Source of the DNA: Chloroflexota bacterium
GTDB taxonomy: Bacteria; Chloroflexota; Dehalococcoidia; Lucifugimonadales; SAR202-VII-2
DNA: 64,000 nucleotides
Assembly: GCA_003228115.1 (NCBI GenBank)
Contig: QEVV01000002.1
Location: forward strand, 62,001-126,000
Direction of reading: 5' to 3'
The position numbers and the translations under genes are program-made. The notes under the pieces are model-generated. The model was not told the DNA's origin and searched no databases. It saw nothing but the letters and a program-made list of their open reading frames with translations. Shown here piece by piece: positions 50,564 through 59,455 of this stretch (positions are counted from its first letter, which is position 1; each line of letters opens with the position of its first letter).

Positions 50564-52771
50564 CTAGCCTCCCGCCAAGCTGGCCGCGGCCACTAGAAGT
50601 GCAGGGGCATCAATGGGTCGAGGTTGCCCATCCCGCAAAGAGTCGCGAATTGCGAAGGTGGTAAGGCTCGTGGCAATGAGTTCTTCCACGGAGATCGGCG
50701 GGTCACCTCCCGCCTGGACTGCTTCAACAAAGGCACGCCATTCACCGGCATGCCCTTTATCCTGAGTCAGGCGCGTTCGCTGGGTGCGGGTGCGACCCGT
50801 CCGGGTTGTTTGAAGTACGCGGAAATCGTCCAGCAGGGCAACCGATCCGCCGCCGAAAACCTCGACACGTTCTTTGCCGTACGCCTTGTCTCCGTTGGCC
50901 ACGTAGACGATCTCTCCTATGGAGCCATCAGCAAACTGGATAGTTGCGACAAGGTTGTCGTTGGCATATCGGCCTCCATTGGGGAGCGAGCGCCCTGAAA
51001 CTGACACCGGCAAAGACCCAACAAGAAAGGTGAGTAGATCAACGAAGTGGCAAACCTCTCCAATAATCCGTCCTCCACCTACCTCTGGGTCCTGAATCCA
51101 GTGGTCTATGGGCACCTGTCCCGCATTCACCCGGTATTGCATCACCAGCGGCTCCTGGGCTCCTTCCAGGAACGTCTTCATCGACGCTGCAAGACTGGAG
51201 AAGCGCCGGTTGTAACCTACCGACAATACCTGGGGATTGAGGCTCCAAGCCCTAGCCACTTCGAGAAGTTCGTCATGGTCCAGCGCCAAAGGCTTCTCTA
51301 CGAACACATGCTTGCCCGCCGCCAGGGCAGCGGATGCCTGCGATGCGTGCATATCGTGCCGCGTCGCAATGGCGATAGTGTTGATCGAAGAGTCACCAAG
51401 AAGTTCGGCAAGATCAGCAGCGGCGTATTGGAAGTTGAACCGATCCGCTGTCTGGCGAGCGGTCATCCCCCGCCCGGAGCACACTCCCACGAGCTCTACG
51501 GCTGGCACTTTTTTCATCGCAGGCAGCAACACTGAAGTGGCGAAACTGCCTGCGCCCACGAGGCCCACCCGGACGCCTTCGGTGGCAATACGATCCTTCG
51601 ATGCAGCGGGAGACACCGCACGAGTCCCGGTATCCTCGGCGAGTGTATCCGGGTACGTAATCACAACGCCCATGTACGGCACGCCAGCCTTACCAGTGAT
51701 GAGCCCGTAGCCCTCTTCGGCAGCCCTTTCAAGTGGTACCCGATGGCTGATCAGAGGATGAACATCCATGTTCCCGTCAGCTAGCAGCCGTACGACAGCC
51801 TGCATGTTGCGGTTCTCCGTCCAACGCACGTAGCCAACTGGGTAGTCAACGCCCTGCTCTTCATAGCGGGGATCGTACCGGCCAGGTCCGTAGGAGCGGG
51901 AAATGCGGAGTTGTAACTCCTTCTCGTAATAGAGGCGGCGGGGAACGTTTACTCCAACATTGCCAACGGCCACTACAATGGCCCGGTCCCTAGCGACCTC
52001 AGCAGCTGTGGCAATCGGCTCATCGCTGGAGGTGTCCGCAGTAATGAGTACAGCGTCAGCGCCCAGGCCATTGGACAGGCCCGCGACCCCCGCCGCAAGA
52101 CTCTGCGGGTCCGTGGCCACAAAATCCGCACCAAGTGACCGAGCCAGCTCCGCACGCTCACCCTGAATGTCCATCCCTGCGACCAAACAGCCAGCCGACT
52201 TGAGCAATTGGACGGTGAGTTGCCCCAGCAGCCCCAGACCTATGACCACCACAATTTCGCCAAGCTGGGCTTCAGCCAAGTGCACACCATGGAGAGCCAC
52301 TGCGCCCAAGGTAGTGAAGGCGCCCGATTCAAAGTCGACCTTTTCATCCAGAGGGGCCGTCAAATTCACTGGCACGGCAACGACCTCAGCATGTGAAGCT
52401 TGCCCCGCCCCAGCGCAGACGACCCTGTCCCCGGCACTAAACCTGTCAACGCCTTGGCCTACCTCAAGAACGCGGCCCGCAATGCTGTAGCCCAGCGGCA
52501 TCAGTTGGTCGAGCCGACTGCGCGCCGTTTGCATAGCGGTCAGCAGGCCCTCTTGCCGCGCCTTGGCTACAACTTGCTTAACAAGGTCCGGTCTGGCCCT
52601 GGCCTTGCCAAGGAGGCTCTTGCCCGCAAAATCAGCCATGGCTCGCTCGGTGCCGCTGGACAGTAGAGACGCGTGCACCTGAACAAGGACCTCACCCGGC
52701 CCTACCTGAGGCCTGGGCACATCAAGAAGGCTGACTTCGCCGGTGCGGAGAGACTGAACTAGTTGTTTCAT
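50564..52771 (-). CDS. Bi-domain oxidoreductase: MDR dehydrogenase fused to Gfo/Idh/MocA
   Basis: A 735-residue fusion. Residues 1-370 are a zinc-type medium-chain dehydrogenase (SLRTGEVSLLDVPRPQVGPG, VVVIGLGLLGQLTVQLLKS for NAD binding). Residues 400-735 are a Gfo/Idh/MocA oxidoreductase (VGLVGAGSFATSVLLPAMK, then FVEKPLALDHDEL with the EKP motif and GGGRIIGEVCHFVDLL with the catalytic His/Asp). Such fusions occur recurrently in exopolysaccharide clusters; the reaction is not known to me but likely concerns oxidised nucleotide sugars. No frame break at the fusion point. Confidence 0.92.
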   Translation of the reverse strand: MKQLVQSLRTGEVSLLDVPRPQVGPGEVLVQVHASLLSSGTERAMADFAGKSLLGKARARPDLVKQVVAKARQEGLLTAMQTARSRLDQLMPLGYSIAGRVLEVGQGVDRFSAGDRVVCAGAGQASHAEVVAVPVNLTAPLDEKVDFESGAFTTLGAVALHGVHLAEAQLGEIVVVIGLGLLGQLTVQLLKSAGCLVAGMDIQGERAELARSLGADFVATDPQSLAAGVAGLSNGLGADAVLITADTSSDEPIATAAEVARDRAIVVAVGNVGVNVPRRLYYEKELQLRISRSYGPGRYDPRYEEQGVDYPVGYVRWTENRNMQAVVRLLADGNMDVHPLISHRVPLERAAEEGYGLITGKAGVPYMGVVITYPDTLAEDTGTRAVSPAASKDRIATEGVRVGLVGAGSFATSVLLPAMKKVPAVELVGVCSGRGMTARQTADRFNFQYAAADLAELLGDSSINTIAIATRHDMHASQASAALAAGKHVFVEKPLALDHDELLEVARAWSLNPQVLSVGYNRRFSSLAASMKTFLEGAQEPLVMQYRVNAGQVPIDHWIQDPEVGGGRIIGEVCHFVDLLTFLVGSLPVSVSGRSLPNGGRYANDNLVATIQFADGSIGEIVYVANGDKAYGKERVEVFGGGSVALLDDFRVLQTTRTGRTRTQRTRLTQDKGHAGEWRAFVEAVQAGGDPPISVEELIATSLTTFAIRDSLRDGQPRPIDAPALLVAAASLAGG

Positions 52772-52826
52772 TGGGTTTGTCCTTCGTCATACGCGGAGCC
52801 TTCCACACTAACCCAACCGGAGGCAG

Positions 52827-53750
52827 TCAATAGGAACGCTCGTCCTTAGATTCCCCGGAAGGCAATGGGTTCACAGCCTCGCTTCCCTGCCCCCTGATTG
52901 CCATGTACTTCGCTTCTATCATGAATCTATAGCTAAAGCTTCGAAGCACATGGTAGAGCAACCCAGGCTTGCCATCCAGGAATCCGAAACGGAGGAAGTA
53001 TCCGTAGGAGAAGTAGAACAGGGGGCGGATGATCGGCGGGACGAGGCGATCGACAATACGCGTGCGCAGCCATCGCTTTCGTTCTGCCTGGGAGCCCATC
53101 AGCCTTCCAGAGTGCGTGCGAGCCCCAGGTTGCGCCTGACGCAGATACTCCCTCGCCTCCAATGACGAGTACGAGTTGTGCTTCGCAATCCAGTCGGAAA
53201 TAGGTTTCAGGTCAACGTGAAGGATATCGTGGCGCAGGTCCTTCACGAGGCCGGAAACAAGGAGATGCTCATTGACCGTCCGGTCTTCACACCAAGCGTT
53301 CTGCCGTCGCACCATGCGAAGAAGCCACAGGGGGTAAAGGCCACCATGACGCAACCAGCGCCCCATCCAGTAGAACCTCCGCCTCATTCGGTAGCCATCA
53401 ACATCATCAGGCGTTTGAGCGATGAATTCTTGGATCTCTTCTATTAGATCGTCCGACAGAAGTTCGTCAGCGTCCAAAAAGAACACCCAATCGTTCTTAT
53501 AGGGCAACTCTCGGAGAGCCCACTGACGCTGGTCGCCGTAGTTTTCGAAAGCATGGTAGAACACCTCGGCGCCGAATGCCTTTGCGAGATCACGGGTCTT
53601 GTCTGTAGACCCTGAATCAAGGATGAAAACTTGACTGGTAAGGAGCTTGGCGTTCTCCACTGCCCGGGGAATATGAATCTCTTCGTTCATGGTGAGGATC
53701 ACGACCGTCGCTAGATCCGTCTGCCGTTGGTGCTTTGGGAGCAAAGTCAT
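52827..53750 (-). CDS. Glycosyltransferase family 2
   Basis: A 307-residue GT-A enzyme. VVILTMNEEIHIPRAVEN and VFILDSGSTDKT bind the nucleotide. WVFFLDADELLSDDL contains the DxD-type metal motif, and WLRHGGLYPLWLLRM plus the EHLLVSG segment form the acceptor side, as in the WaaE/KdtX group of lipid-sugar transferases. A basic C-terminal tail with hydrophobic stretches may associate with the membrane. About 55 bases separate it from the bi-domain gene downstream. The 246 bases between it and the upstream Fcl-like gene hold no gene. Confidence 0.92.
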   Translation of the reverse strand: MTLLPKHQRQTDLATVVILTMNEEIHIPRAVENAKLLTSQVFILDSGSTDKTRDLAKAFGAEVFYHAFENYGDQRQWALRELPYKNDWVFFLDADELLSDDLIEEIQEFIAQTPDDVDGYRMRRRFYWMGRWLRHGGLYPLWLLRMVRRQNAWCEDRTVNEHLLVSGLVKDLRHDILHVDLKPISDWIAKHNSYSSLEAREYLRQAQPGARTHSGRLMGSQAERKRWLRTRIVDRLVPPIIRPLFYFSYGYFLRFGFLDGKPGLLYHVLRSFSYRFMIEAKYMAIRGQGSEAVNPLPSGESKDERSY

Positions 53751-53996
53751 AGGGCAAGCGAGGCGTCGCGCCTAGCGAACGAGCGCGGCTTAGTTCCACT
53801 GGGGCACCCACGAACCAGCCAACAAGACAAGCATCCCAGGATATGATGCCCTCGGGCAGCCAGGGCATACTCAAGTGATCCTACGGTATGTCCCCCCTTT
53901 GTAGTGGAAATGCGAGAGAGCCTATTTTTGACAAACGAGACAATGCTCATGCCTGAGAAGCTATCCCCCTTATCTGCGGTTGGCCATGGTCCAGGT

Positions 53997-54932
53997 TCAC
54001 AGGGCTTTTTCGGTATACCAATTGAGTTCCCTGCGAAGACCCTCTTCCAAATCGGTGCGGGGATGGAACCCAAAAAGTTGAGCGGCCCTGGTGGCATCGA
54101 CAAGGCGGCGAGGCTGCCCATTCGGCTTGGACACGTCCCAGGCAAGCCGACCCTGAAAGCCGGTTAGCCTAACAATGGTCTCAGCTAGCATTTTGATTGA
54201 AGTCTCTTGACCTGTTCCCAGATTGACTGGCTCGGACCCGTCATAGCTTTCCGCCGCCTGGAGAATGCCTTCAGCAGCGTCTTCAACGTAGAGGAAATCA
54301 CGGGTAGGCGAACCGTCACCCCATAGTTCCACCGTGGCGTCGCCCTGGGATCTTGCGTCCAAGAACTTGCGCACGAGGGCGGCAGTTACGTGAGAATCCT
54401 CTGGGTCAAAAGACTCTCCAGGGCCATACAAATTGGCTAGAATGAGGTATATCGCATTGAGGCCGTACTGCTGCCGGTACGCTTGGGCCTGAACCAGGTG
54501 CATCTTCTTAGACATCCCGTAGGGCCCGTTGGTCTCTTCGGGATACCCGCTCCAGAGGTCCTCCTCCCGAATCCACTCCAGCTGTTTGGGGTAGGAGCAG
54601 ACCGTACCGACCAGCACCAGCTTTTGAAGCCCAACCCGCCTAGCAACTTCAATGATGTGCATTCCCATCATGGCATTGTCATAGAAGAACTTGCCGGGGT
54701 TGGCCGAGTTTGCTCCTATACCCCCAACAGACCCTGCGGCGTGTATTACTAGGTCAGGTTGAGCATCCTCGAACATGCGCGTGACGTCGTCTTCTTTACG
54801 GAGGTCGTAGTCCCGGCTCCGCGGAACGAATATCTCGTCACTGCCTTTCTTACGGAGAGCCTCAACGATAAAGCTGCCCAAGAAGCCAGCTCCACCAGTT
54901 ACTACTACCTTACGTTCGCTCCAAAAGCTCAC
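53997..54932 (-). CDS. fcl: GDP-L-fucose synthase / GDP-L-colitose synthase-like epimerase-reductase
   Basis: A 311-residue SDR. VVVTGGAGFLGSFIVEAL binds NADPH, GPYGMSKKMH holds the catalytic Tyr/Lys. The epimerisation Cys is in GTVCSYPKQ and the His in DPEDSHVTAALVRKF, corresponding to Cys109 and His179 of E. coli GFS. The product with the usual partner Gmd is GDP-L-fucose. ColC, which makes GDP-L-colitose, is a homologue of the same build. The neighbouring His-type dehydratase at 56036-57322 makes colitose a real alternative. Two bases separate it from gmd upstream. Confidence 0.9.
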   Translation of the reverse strand: MSFWSERKVVVTGGAGFLGSFIVEALRKKGSDEIFVPRSRDYDLRKEDDVTRMFEDAQPDLVIHAAGSVGGIGANSANPGKFFYDNAMMGMHIIEVARRVGLQKLVLVGTVCSYPKQLEWIREEDLWSGYPEETNGPYGMSKKMHLVQAQAYRQQYGLNAIYLILANLYGPGESFDPEDSHVTAALVRKFLDARSQGDATVELWGDGSPTRDFLYVEDAAEGILQAAESYDGSEPVNLGTGQETSIKMLAETIVRLTGFQGRLAWDVSKPNGQPRRLVDATRAAQLFGFHPRTDLEEGLRRELNWYTEKAL

Positions 54933-54934
54933 AG

Positions 54935-56032
54935 CTATCGCTCCAACTGGGATGAGGATGAAAAGGATGCGAGAGGTGCGGCGGGCGAGGGCGGCCAGGT
55001 GTGCCAGTCGCCAAATCGCCCTTCCACGATTGCTCTTCCCTGTCCAACAGGTTCCAGCCCTAGCGCCTGGAGGTCAGCGTCAACCATGATCTTAACCAGG
55101 TCGCTAAACGCCACCTTGGGCTCCCACCCTAACAATTTCCTCGCTTTTGAGGCATCGGCAAGCAGCGCTTCCACCTCGACTGGACGAAAGTATCGAGGGT
55201 CAACCTCAACGAATTGTTCCCAGTCCAGTCCCACGTACGAAAACGCTGCTGCCAGAAATTCCCTTACTGTCCGCGATTCGCCGGTGCCCAGCACATAATC
55301 GCGGGGCTCCTCTTGCTGCAACATGAGCCACATCGCCTCAACATATTCAGGGGCGTAGCCCCAATCCCGCTTGGCATCCAGGTTGCCTAAATACAGCTTG
55401 CTCTGTTTTCCGGCCACGATACTCGCTATGGATCGGGTTATCTTTCGCGTAACGAACGTCTCGCCGCGCCGAGGGCTCTCGTGGTTAAAAAGAATGCCAT
55501 TGCAGGCAAACAGGTCATACCCTTCCCGGTACGTTGCCGCCATCCAGTAACCGTACACCTTGGCGACGGCATAGGGACTCCGCGGCTCGAAGGGCGTCAA
55601 TTCGTGTTGAGGAGGTGCCGCCGCTCCAAACATCTCACTGCTGGAGGCCTGATAGTAGCGGGTCTCAATCCCGCTCCTGCGAATGGCTTCCAGGATTCGG
55701 GTTGTCCCCAGGCCCGTAACATCGCCTGTGTATTCGGGCATGTCAAAGCTCACGCGGACATGGCTCTGAGCGCCAAGATGATAGACCTCATTGGGTTGCA
55801 GGTTGTAAATAAGGTTGGAAAGTTGCTCCAGGTTGGACAGGTCACCGTAGTGGAGATGCAGAGCAACGCCCGTATCGTGAGGGTCGTGGAACAGGTGGTC
55901 GATGCGTTGCGTGTTAAAGGTGCTCGCCCGCCGAATTAGCCCGTGCACTTCGTAACCCTTGGACAGCAAGAATTCGGCCAGATATGATCCATCCTGACCA
56001 GTGATTCCGGTTATGAGTGCCTTCTGCGCCAC
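54935..56032 (-). CDS. gmd: GDP-mannose 4,6-dehydratase
   Basis: A 365-residue SDR with [21 protein letters not shown] at its start, [26 protein letters not shown] with the catalytic Thr/Ser-Glu region, [10 protein letters not shown] with Tyr/Lys, and [16 protein letters not shown]. These are the standard Gmd motifs. It converts GDP-D-mannose to GDP-4-keto-6-deoxy-D-mannose, the branch point for fucose, rhamnose, perosamine and colitose. The C-terminal tail (about 30 residues after the last conserved segment) is Ser/Pro-rich. It is tightly packed between the fcl-like and PLP-dehydratase genes. Confidence 0.95.
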   Translation of the reverse strand: MAQKALITGITGQDGSYLAEFLLSKGYEVHGLIRRASTFNTQRIDHLFHDPHDTGVALHLHYGDLSNLEQLSNLIYNLQPNEVYHLGAQSHVRVSFDMPEYTGDVTGLGTTRILEAIRRSGIETRYYQASSSEMFGAAAPPQHELTPFEPRSPYAVAKVYGYWMAATYREGYDLFACNGILFNHESPRRGETFVTRKITRSIASIVAGKQSKLYLGNLDAKRDWGYAPEYVEAMWLMLQQEEPRDYVLGTGESRTVREFLAAAFSYVGLDWEQFVEVDPRYFRPVEVEALLADASKARKLLGWEPKVAFSDLVKIMVDADLQALGLEPVGQGRAIVEGRFGDWHTWPPSPAAPLASFSSSSQLER

Positions 56033-56035
56033 GCC

Positions 56036-57322
56036 CTAAACCTCGCTGGCTACGAAATCCCGAATAGCTTCCACGACAAGTTCTCTTTCCGCTTGACCCA
56101 CCCCGTGATGATTCCCGATAAGGATGCCTCGATCATCGATCCATCGGGCAACATTGAGGTCACCTGCTTTGCGGTGCTCATACAGTCTCATGACCGGCTG
56201 TTCCGCCATGTTTCCTGCCATGACAGGCCTCGTCTCAATACCCCGCCCTTCTAGGAACTCAGCCAGTGCGGCGCGCTGAAAGGGGGCTTCAGGCTTCAAC
56301 ATCAGGGGAAAAGCGAACCACACGCAGCGAGCATTCGCAGGCTCGGTCGGCATCTCGAAGTAGTCGCTATAGCTCGCAAGGTTTTCGATCCAGTAGCGGG
56401 TCGTTTCTCGCCGCTGCTCAATGAACGGCTCCAGCCGCTGCAACTGGTGGATGCCAAAGGCCCCCTGCAGATCAGTGGGGCGCACGTTGTACCCAGAGGT
56501 CACGAAAAGGAAACGGGAGTCTATGTTGGGATGACTCGCAGACACCTCATCTCGCTTCTCCATCTCTCTCACCCAGCCGTGGGCCCGTATCGCACGGACC
56601 AAGTCAGCTAGCTCATCGTCATCAGTGAGCACCATACCGCCCTCGATAGTGCTGATGTGGTGCGAGAAGAAGAAGCTGAAGGTCGAAAGGTCACCGAAGC
56701 TACCCACCTTTTTCCCATCAATCATTGCGCCATGCGCCTCGCAGGAGTCCTCCACGACATAGAGGCCAAACTCCCGCGCCACCTCCATGATGGCTCCCAT
56801 TGGGGCCGGGTTGCCAAGTAGATGCACCACCATCACGGCCTTCGTCTTGGGAGTGACGGCCGCCCGGAGTTGCTCAACGTCAACGGAGAAGTTGTTGGCG
56901 GTGACATCCACAAACACAGGAATGGCGCCCATTTGAAAGATCGGGTAAACAGTGGTGGACCAGGGGACGGAAGGTACGATTACCTCGTCCCCTGGCTTGA
57001 TTGGCTTCTGACGCGTGGGGTGAGCGAGCGCCGTGAGAGCGCAGAGATTGGCGCTGGACCCAGAGTTAACCATAACGGCATGCTTGACGCCGATGTACTC
57101 AGCGAACATCGATTCGAACTGCTGCACCTTGTTGCCCATTGTGACCCGCCCCGACAGTAGTGAGTCCATGACCTCGCTGACCTCTTCCCATCCATACGAA
57201 GGAATGCTCAGTGGCAGCTTCCACCGCTCGCCGCCACCCCAAGGCCCCAAGAGTTTGAAGTAGGACTTAATGTTCTCAGTCAGGTCAGCGCGTACTTGGT
57301 CGATATTCGGTTCGTTGTTCAT
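56036..57322 (-). CDS. DegT/DnrJ-family PLP sugar dehydratase, ColD/RfbH-like (His in place of Lys)
   Basis: A 428-residue fold-type I PLP protein. In the segment FSFFFSHHISTIEGG the residue aligned with the Schiff-base Lys of sugar aminotransferases is His221. This is the hallmark of the 3-dehydrases ColD (GDP-4-keto-6-deoxymannose) and RfbH/E1 (CDP-4-keto-6-deoxyglucose). It lacks the Cys-rich 2Fe-2S loop of RfbH; the corresponding region reads AHGWVREMEKRDEVSAS. VEDSCEAHG binds the cofactor. Adjacent gmd and an Fcl-like gene point to GDP-sugar chemistry and hence a ColD-type role. Length is nearer RfbH, so the substrate remains inferred. Confidence 0.88.
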   Translation of the reverse strand: MNNEPNIDQVRADLTENIKSYFKLLGPWGGGERWKLPLSIPSYGWEEVSEVMDSLLSGRVTMGNKVQQFESMFAEYIGVKHAVMVNSGSSANLCALTALAHPTRQKPIKPGDEVIVPSVPWSTTVYPIFQMGAIPVFVDVTANNFSVDVEQLRAAVTPKTKAVMVVHLLGNPAPMGAIMEVAREFGLYVVEDSCEAHGAMIDGKKVGSFGDLSTFSFFFSHHISTIEGGMVLTDDDELADLVRAIRAHGWVREMEKRDEVSASHPNIDSRFLFVTSGYNVRPTDLQGAFGIHQLQRLEPFIEQRRETTRYWIENLASYSDYFEMPTEPANARCVWFAFPLMLKPEAPFQRAALAEFLEGRGIETRPVMAGNMAEQPVMRLYEHRKAGDLNVARWIDDRGILIGNHHGVGQAERELVVEAIRDFVASEV

Positions 57323-57361
57323 TTGCCTATTGCCAGTCCTCTGTTTCAGCGGAGGCTTCTA

Positions 57362-58657
57362 TTAGGAAGTGCCTACGCCAATGTGCGCTTCGTCTTGGGA
57401 GCTTGGGGCCTGCATGAATTCCATAAGAGACTGGAAATGCGATTCCAGATTGTGTTCTGCCTCGAAACAGGCCAGTGCCCCTTCGGAGTAGGAGTCGTAG
57501 TCAGAAAGAATCGTGTGGGCTGCCTGGAACACTTCATCTGCGCCGTCGACGACGACGCCGCATCCGTAGGTATCAACAAGCAATTTTAGAGATGGCTTGT
57601 TGTCCACGATGACAGGGACGCCGCATTTCAGAAAAAGAGAGAGCTGCCCAGACGCGTGAGCGATAATCCCATCGTTTTCGTTGTTCTCTTGATAGAAGAT
57701 GATGCCTATATCAGAGGAAGCGACGAGGTCTACTACGGCCTCCCTGGGCAAGTCCGGCTTGCTTATCCAACATTGAGCTTTCGGCAACTCGTCAGCGCAA
57801 TCTGAGCCAATGCGGCCGTGGAACACCATCGCCAGGTCTGGAGGGCAGGCTCGGCTGGCCCTCAGCAACTCGTCGGTGCGGCGGGCCTTAGATGTACTGC
57901 CCCATTGAAGAAGAATCTTGCGATCGCCCATTTCCGGAAGGCGCGTTCTCAGGAGGTCGCTGCGCAGGTAATCCGCAGGCCCAAGGTAGGAAGTGGGAAA
58001 TGTCAGCACCTTTTCAGGCTGGTAGGCGCAGCCCATGTCTCGCCAGAGTCGACGCGCTCGCTCTTCATCTTGAATGATAACGGCAGCAACCTGAGGAAAG
58101 AGTTCCCTCTCGGCTGCTTTGATACGAAGGAATCGATGTCCACCCATTTCGGGGTGCCCTTCATAGAACAGTTCCAAGCTGTAGTAAAGCAACCGCACCC
58201 CAGGCAGCGAGTAATGCGCCAACACTGCCCCACCCTCCCCCACGCCGATAGCGGCGGCGTAGGATGCGCCTGTGGCCGAAGATTCAACAAGCTCAATCAA
58301 ATTGGAAGAGGCAACGAGAAGCCTAGGATCAGAGGTTTCGCTCAATGCCGATGAGAAGGGTTCCTTCACTTTTTTGAACATGCGCCGGACGGCATTCCTG
58401 AGGCGGACAGCTCGGACGACCAACGGACTTCGCTGCATTAACCGCTGTCCCAAGCGACGTGACAAGCTGTTGGATACTTTCGCAGGAGCGCAGAAGGCGG
58501 TTACACCTTCCAGGGTTACATCTGGAGGAAGAACCGGGGCTTCTGAAAAGAGGTCGATCCGATAGCCACTTTGGGCCAAGAGGTGAAGCAGGGTGTACAC
58601 GGCGGGCTGCCTGCTAGCATCGCCTTCTGGGAGGAAAATCGCCAGTCGCCCGGTCAT
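57362..58657 (-). CDS. Glycosyltransferase, GT-B fold (family uncertain)
   Basis: A 431-residue protein with MTGRLAIFLPEGDASRQPAV at its start. Conserved GT-B features later are LLQWGSTSKARRTDELLRA, MVFHGRIG, and the donor-site segment DIGIIFYQENNEND with LSLFLKCGVPVIVDNKPS. A basic patch at residues 85-110 (RRLGQRLMQRS, RLRNAVRRMFKKVKEP) may bind membrane lipids. It is the first gene of the ten-gene minus-strand set; its upstream region contains the shared terminator at 58789-58827. Family 1/4-like by pattern; sugar unknown. Confidence 0.8.
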   Translation of the reverse strand: MTGRLAIFLPEGDASRQPAVYTLLHLLAQSGYRIDLFSEAPVLPPDVTLEGVTAFCAPAKVSNSLSRRLGQRLMQRSPLVVRAVRLRNAVRRMFKKVKEPFSSALSETSDPRLLVASSNLIELVESSATGASYAAAIGVGEGGAVLAHYSLPGVRLLYYSLELFYEGHPEMGGHRFLRIKAAERELFPQVAAVIIQDEERARRLWRDMGCAYQPEKVLTFPTSYLGPADYLRSDLLRTRLPEMGDRKILLQWGSTSKARRTDELLRASRACPPDLAMVFHGRIGSDCADELPKAQCWISKPDLPREAVVDLVASSDIGIIFYQENNENDGIIAHASGQLSLFLKCGVPVIVDNKPSLKLLVDTYGCGVVVDGADEVFQAAHTILSDYDSYSEGALACFEAEHNLESHFQSLMEFMQAPSSQDEAHIGVGTS

Positions 58658-58788
58658 TAGATCGCCCGTCTCCTGCTATCTGACATCTGGAGCCCGTAGT
58701 CGTGGGCGCCTCCAACTACGATAGCATATGCATGGCTTCGAAGACACGCTTGCGCTATGCCTAAGGTAGCACCAGGCCAGGCTTATAA

Positions 58789-58827
58789 ATAAGTAAGGGC
58801 CGCCCAGTGGGCGGCCCTTACTTATTC
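58789..58827. terminator. Bidirectional terminator
   Basis: A perfect 19-bp stem (58789-58807 with 58809-58827) from AATAAGTAAGGGCCGCCCA and its complement. It lies 15 bases beyond the stop of the S1C protease gene on the minus strand and within 130 bases of the glycosyltransferase start. Confidence 0.85.
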
Positions 58828-58841
58828 TTGTTTATGCCATC

Positions 58842-59447
58842 CTACGCTGCGGCCTTCTGGGCTGGGAAGGCTTCCCGCAAGAATCTTTTGACAGTGCTGA
58901 CCGGCACCGCAAGGCCCACATCAGGTCCCGTAATCATGGTATTCACCCCAACCAACCTACCGGAGATATCAACCATAGGCCCGCCCGAGTGGCCTGGGCG
59001 CAGATGCAGGTTCACCACCAGCCAGTTTCGCCTTGACCACGGCATATCAGGCCAGTCCGCGCCTGTACCGATAACAATTCCCGATGTAGCAGCGCCTAGA
59101 ACTCCCCATGGGTGGCCCACAGCCAACACTAGTTGGCCAGGGTTCAGACTGCGGGACGCACCAGGCGTAATCGTCGGCAATCCACCAACGTCCACCGACA
59201 GAGCCGCAAGGTCTCGATTATCGTCTCGAGCCAACAACTGGGCGGGCACCGTCGTCCCATCCGGCAGGGTCACCCGCAACGGGCCGCCTGCCGCGACGTG
59301 AGCATTGGTAACTATGAGGCCGTCCGAGTGCCAAACAGACCCGGCCCCGGCCCCACTCCCTCCGCTATGCACCTGCACCAGGCTCCGTTGAACAGAGCCC
59401 AGCACATCCGCGGCGTCGTCATTCAACCTACTAAGAATGTTGGACAT
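58842..59447 (-). CDS. S1C-family (HtrA-like) serine protease without PDZ
   Basis: A 201-residue trypsin-fold protein. The triad is His50 (IVTNAHVAAGG), Asp79 (NRDLAALSV) and Ser154 (RPGHSGGPMVD). It has no signal peptide, membrane anchor or PDZ domain, so it looks like a cytosolic or peptide-tethered HtrA-type protease. It lies 8 bases after the related PDZ-containing protease gene, forming an apparent two-gene operon. Small size and completeness suggest a functional minimal enzyme. Its substrates are unknown. Confidence 0.87.
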   Translation of the reverse strand: MSNILSRLNDDAADVLGSVQRSLVQVHSGGSGAGAGSVWHSDGLIVTNAHVAAGGPLRVTLPDGTTVPAQLLARDDNRDLAALSVDVGGLPTITPGASRSLNPGQLVLAVGHPWGVLGAATSGIVIGTGADWPDMPWSRRNWLVVNLHLRPGHSGGPMVDISGRLVGVNTMITGPDVGLAVPVSTVKRFLREAFPAQKAAA

Positions 59448-59455
59448 TGAGTCTC

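Noticed and set aside
53928-53956. TTGACA in the GT2-Fcl spacer as promoter
   Set aside because: No -10-like hexamer at 16-19 bases, and it points away from the minus-strand genes.
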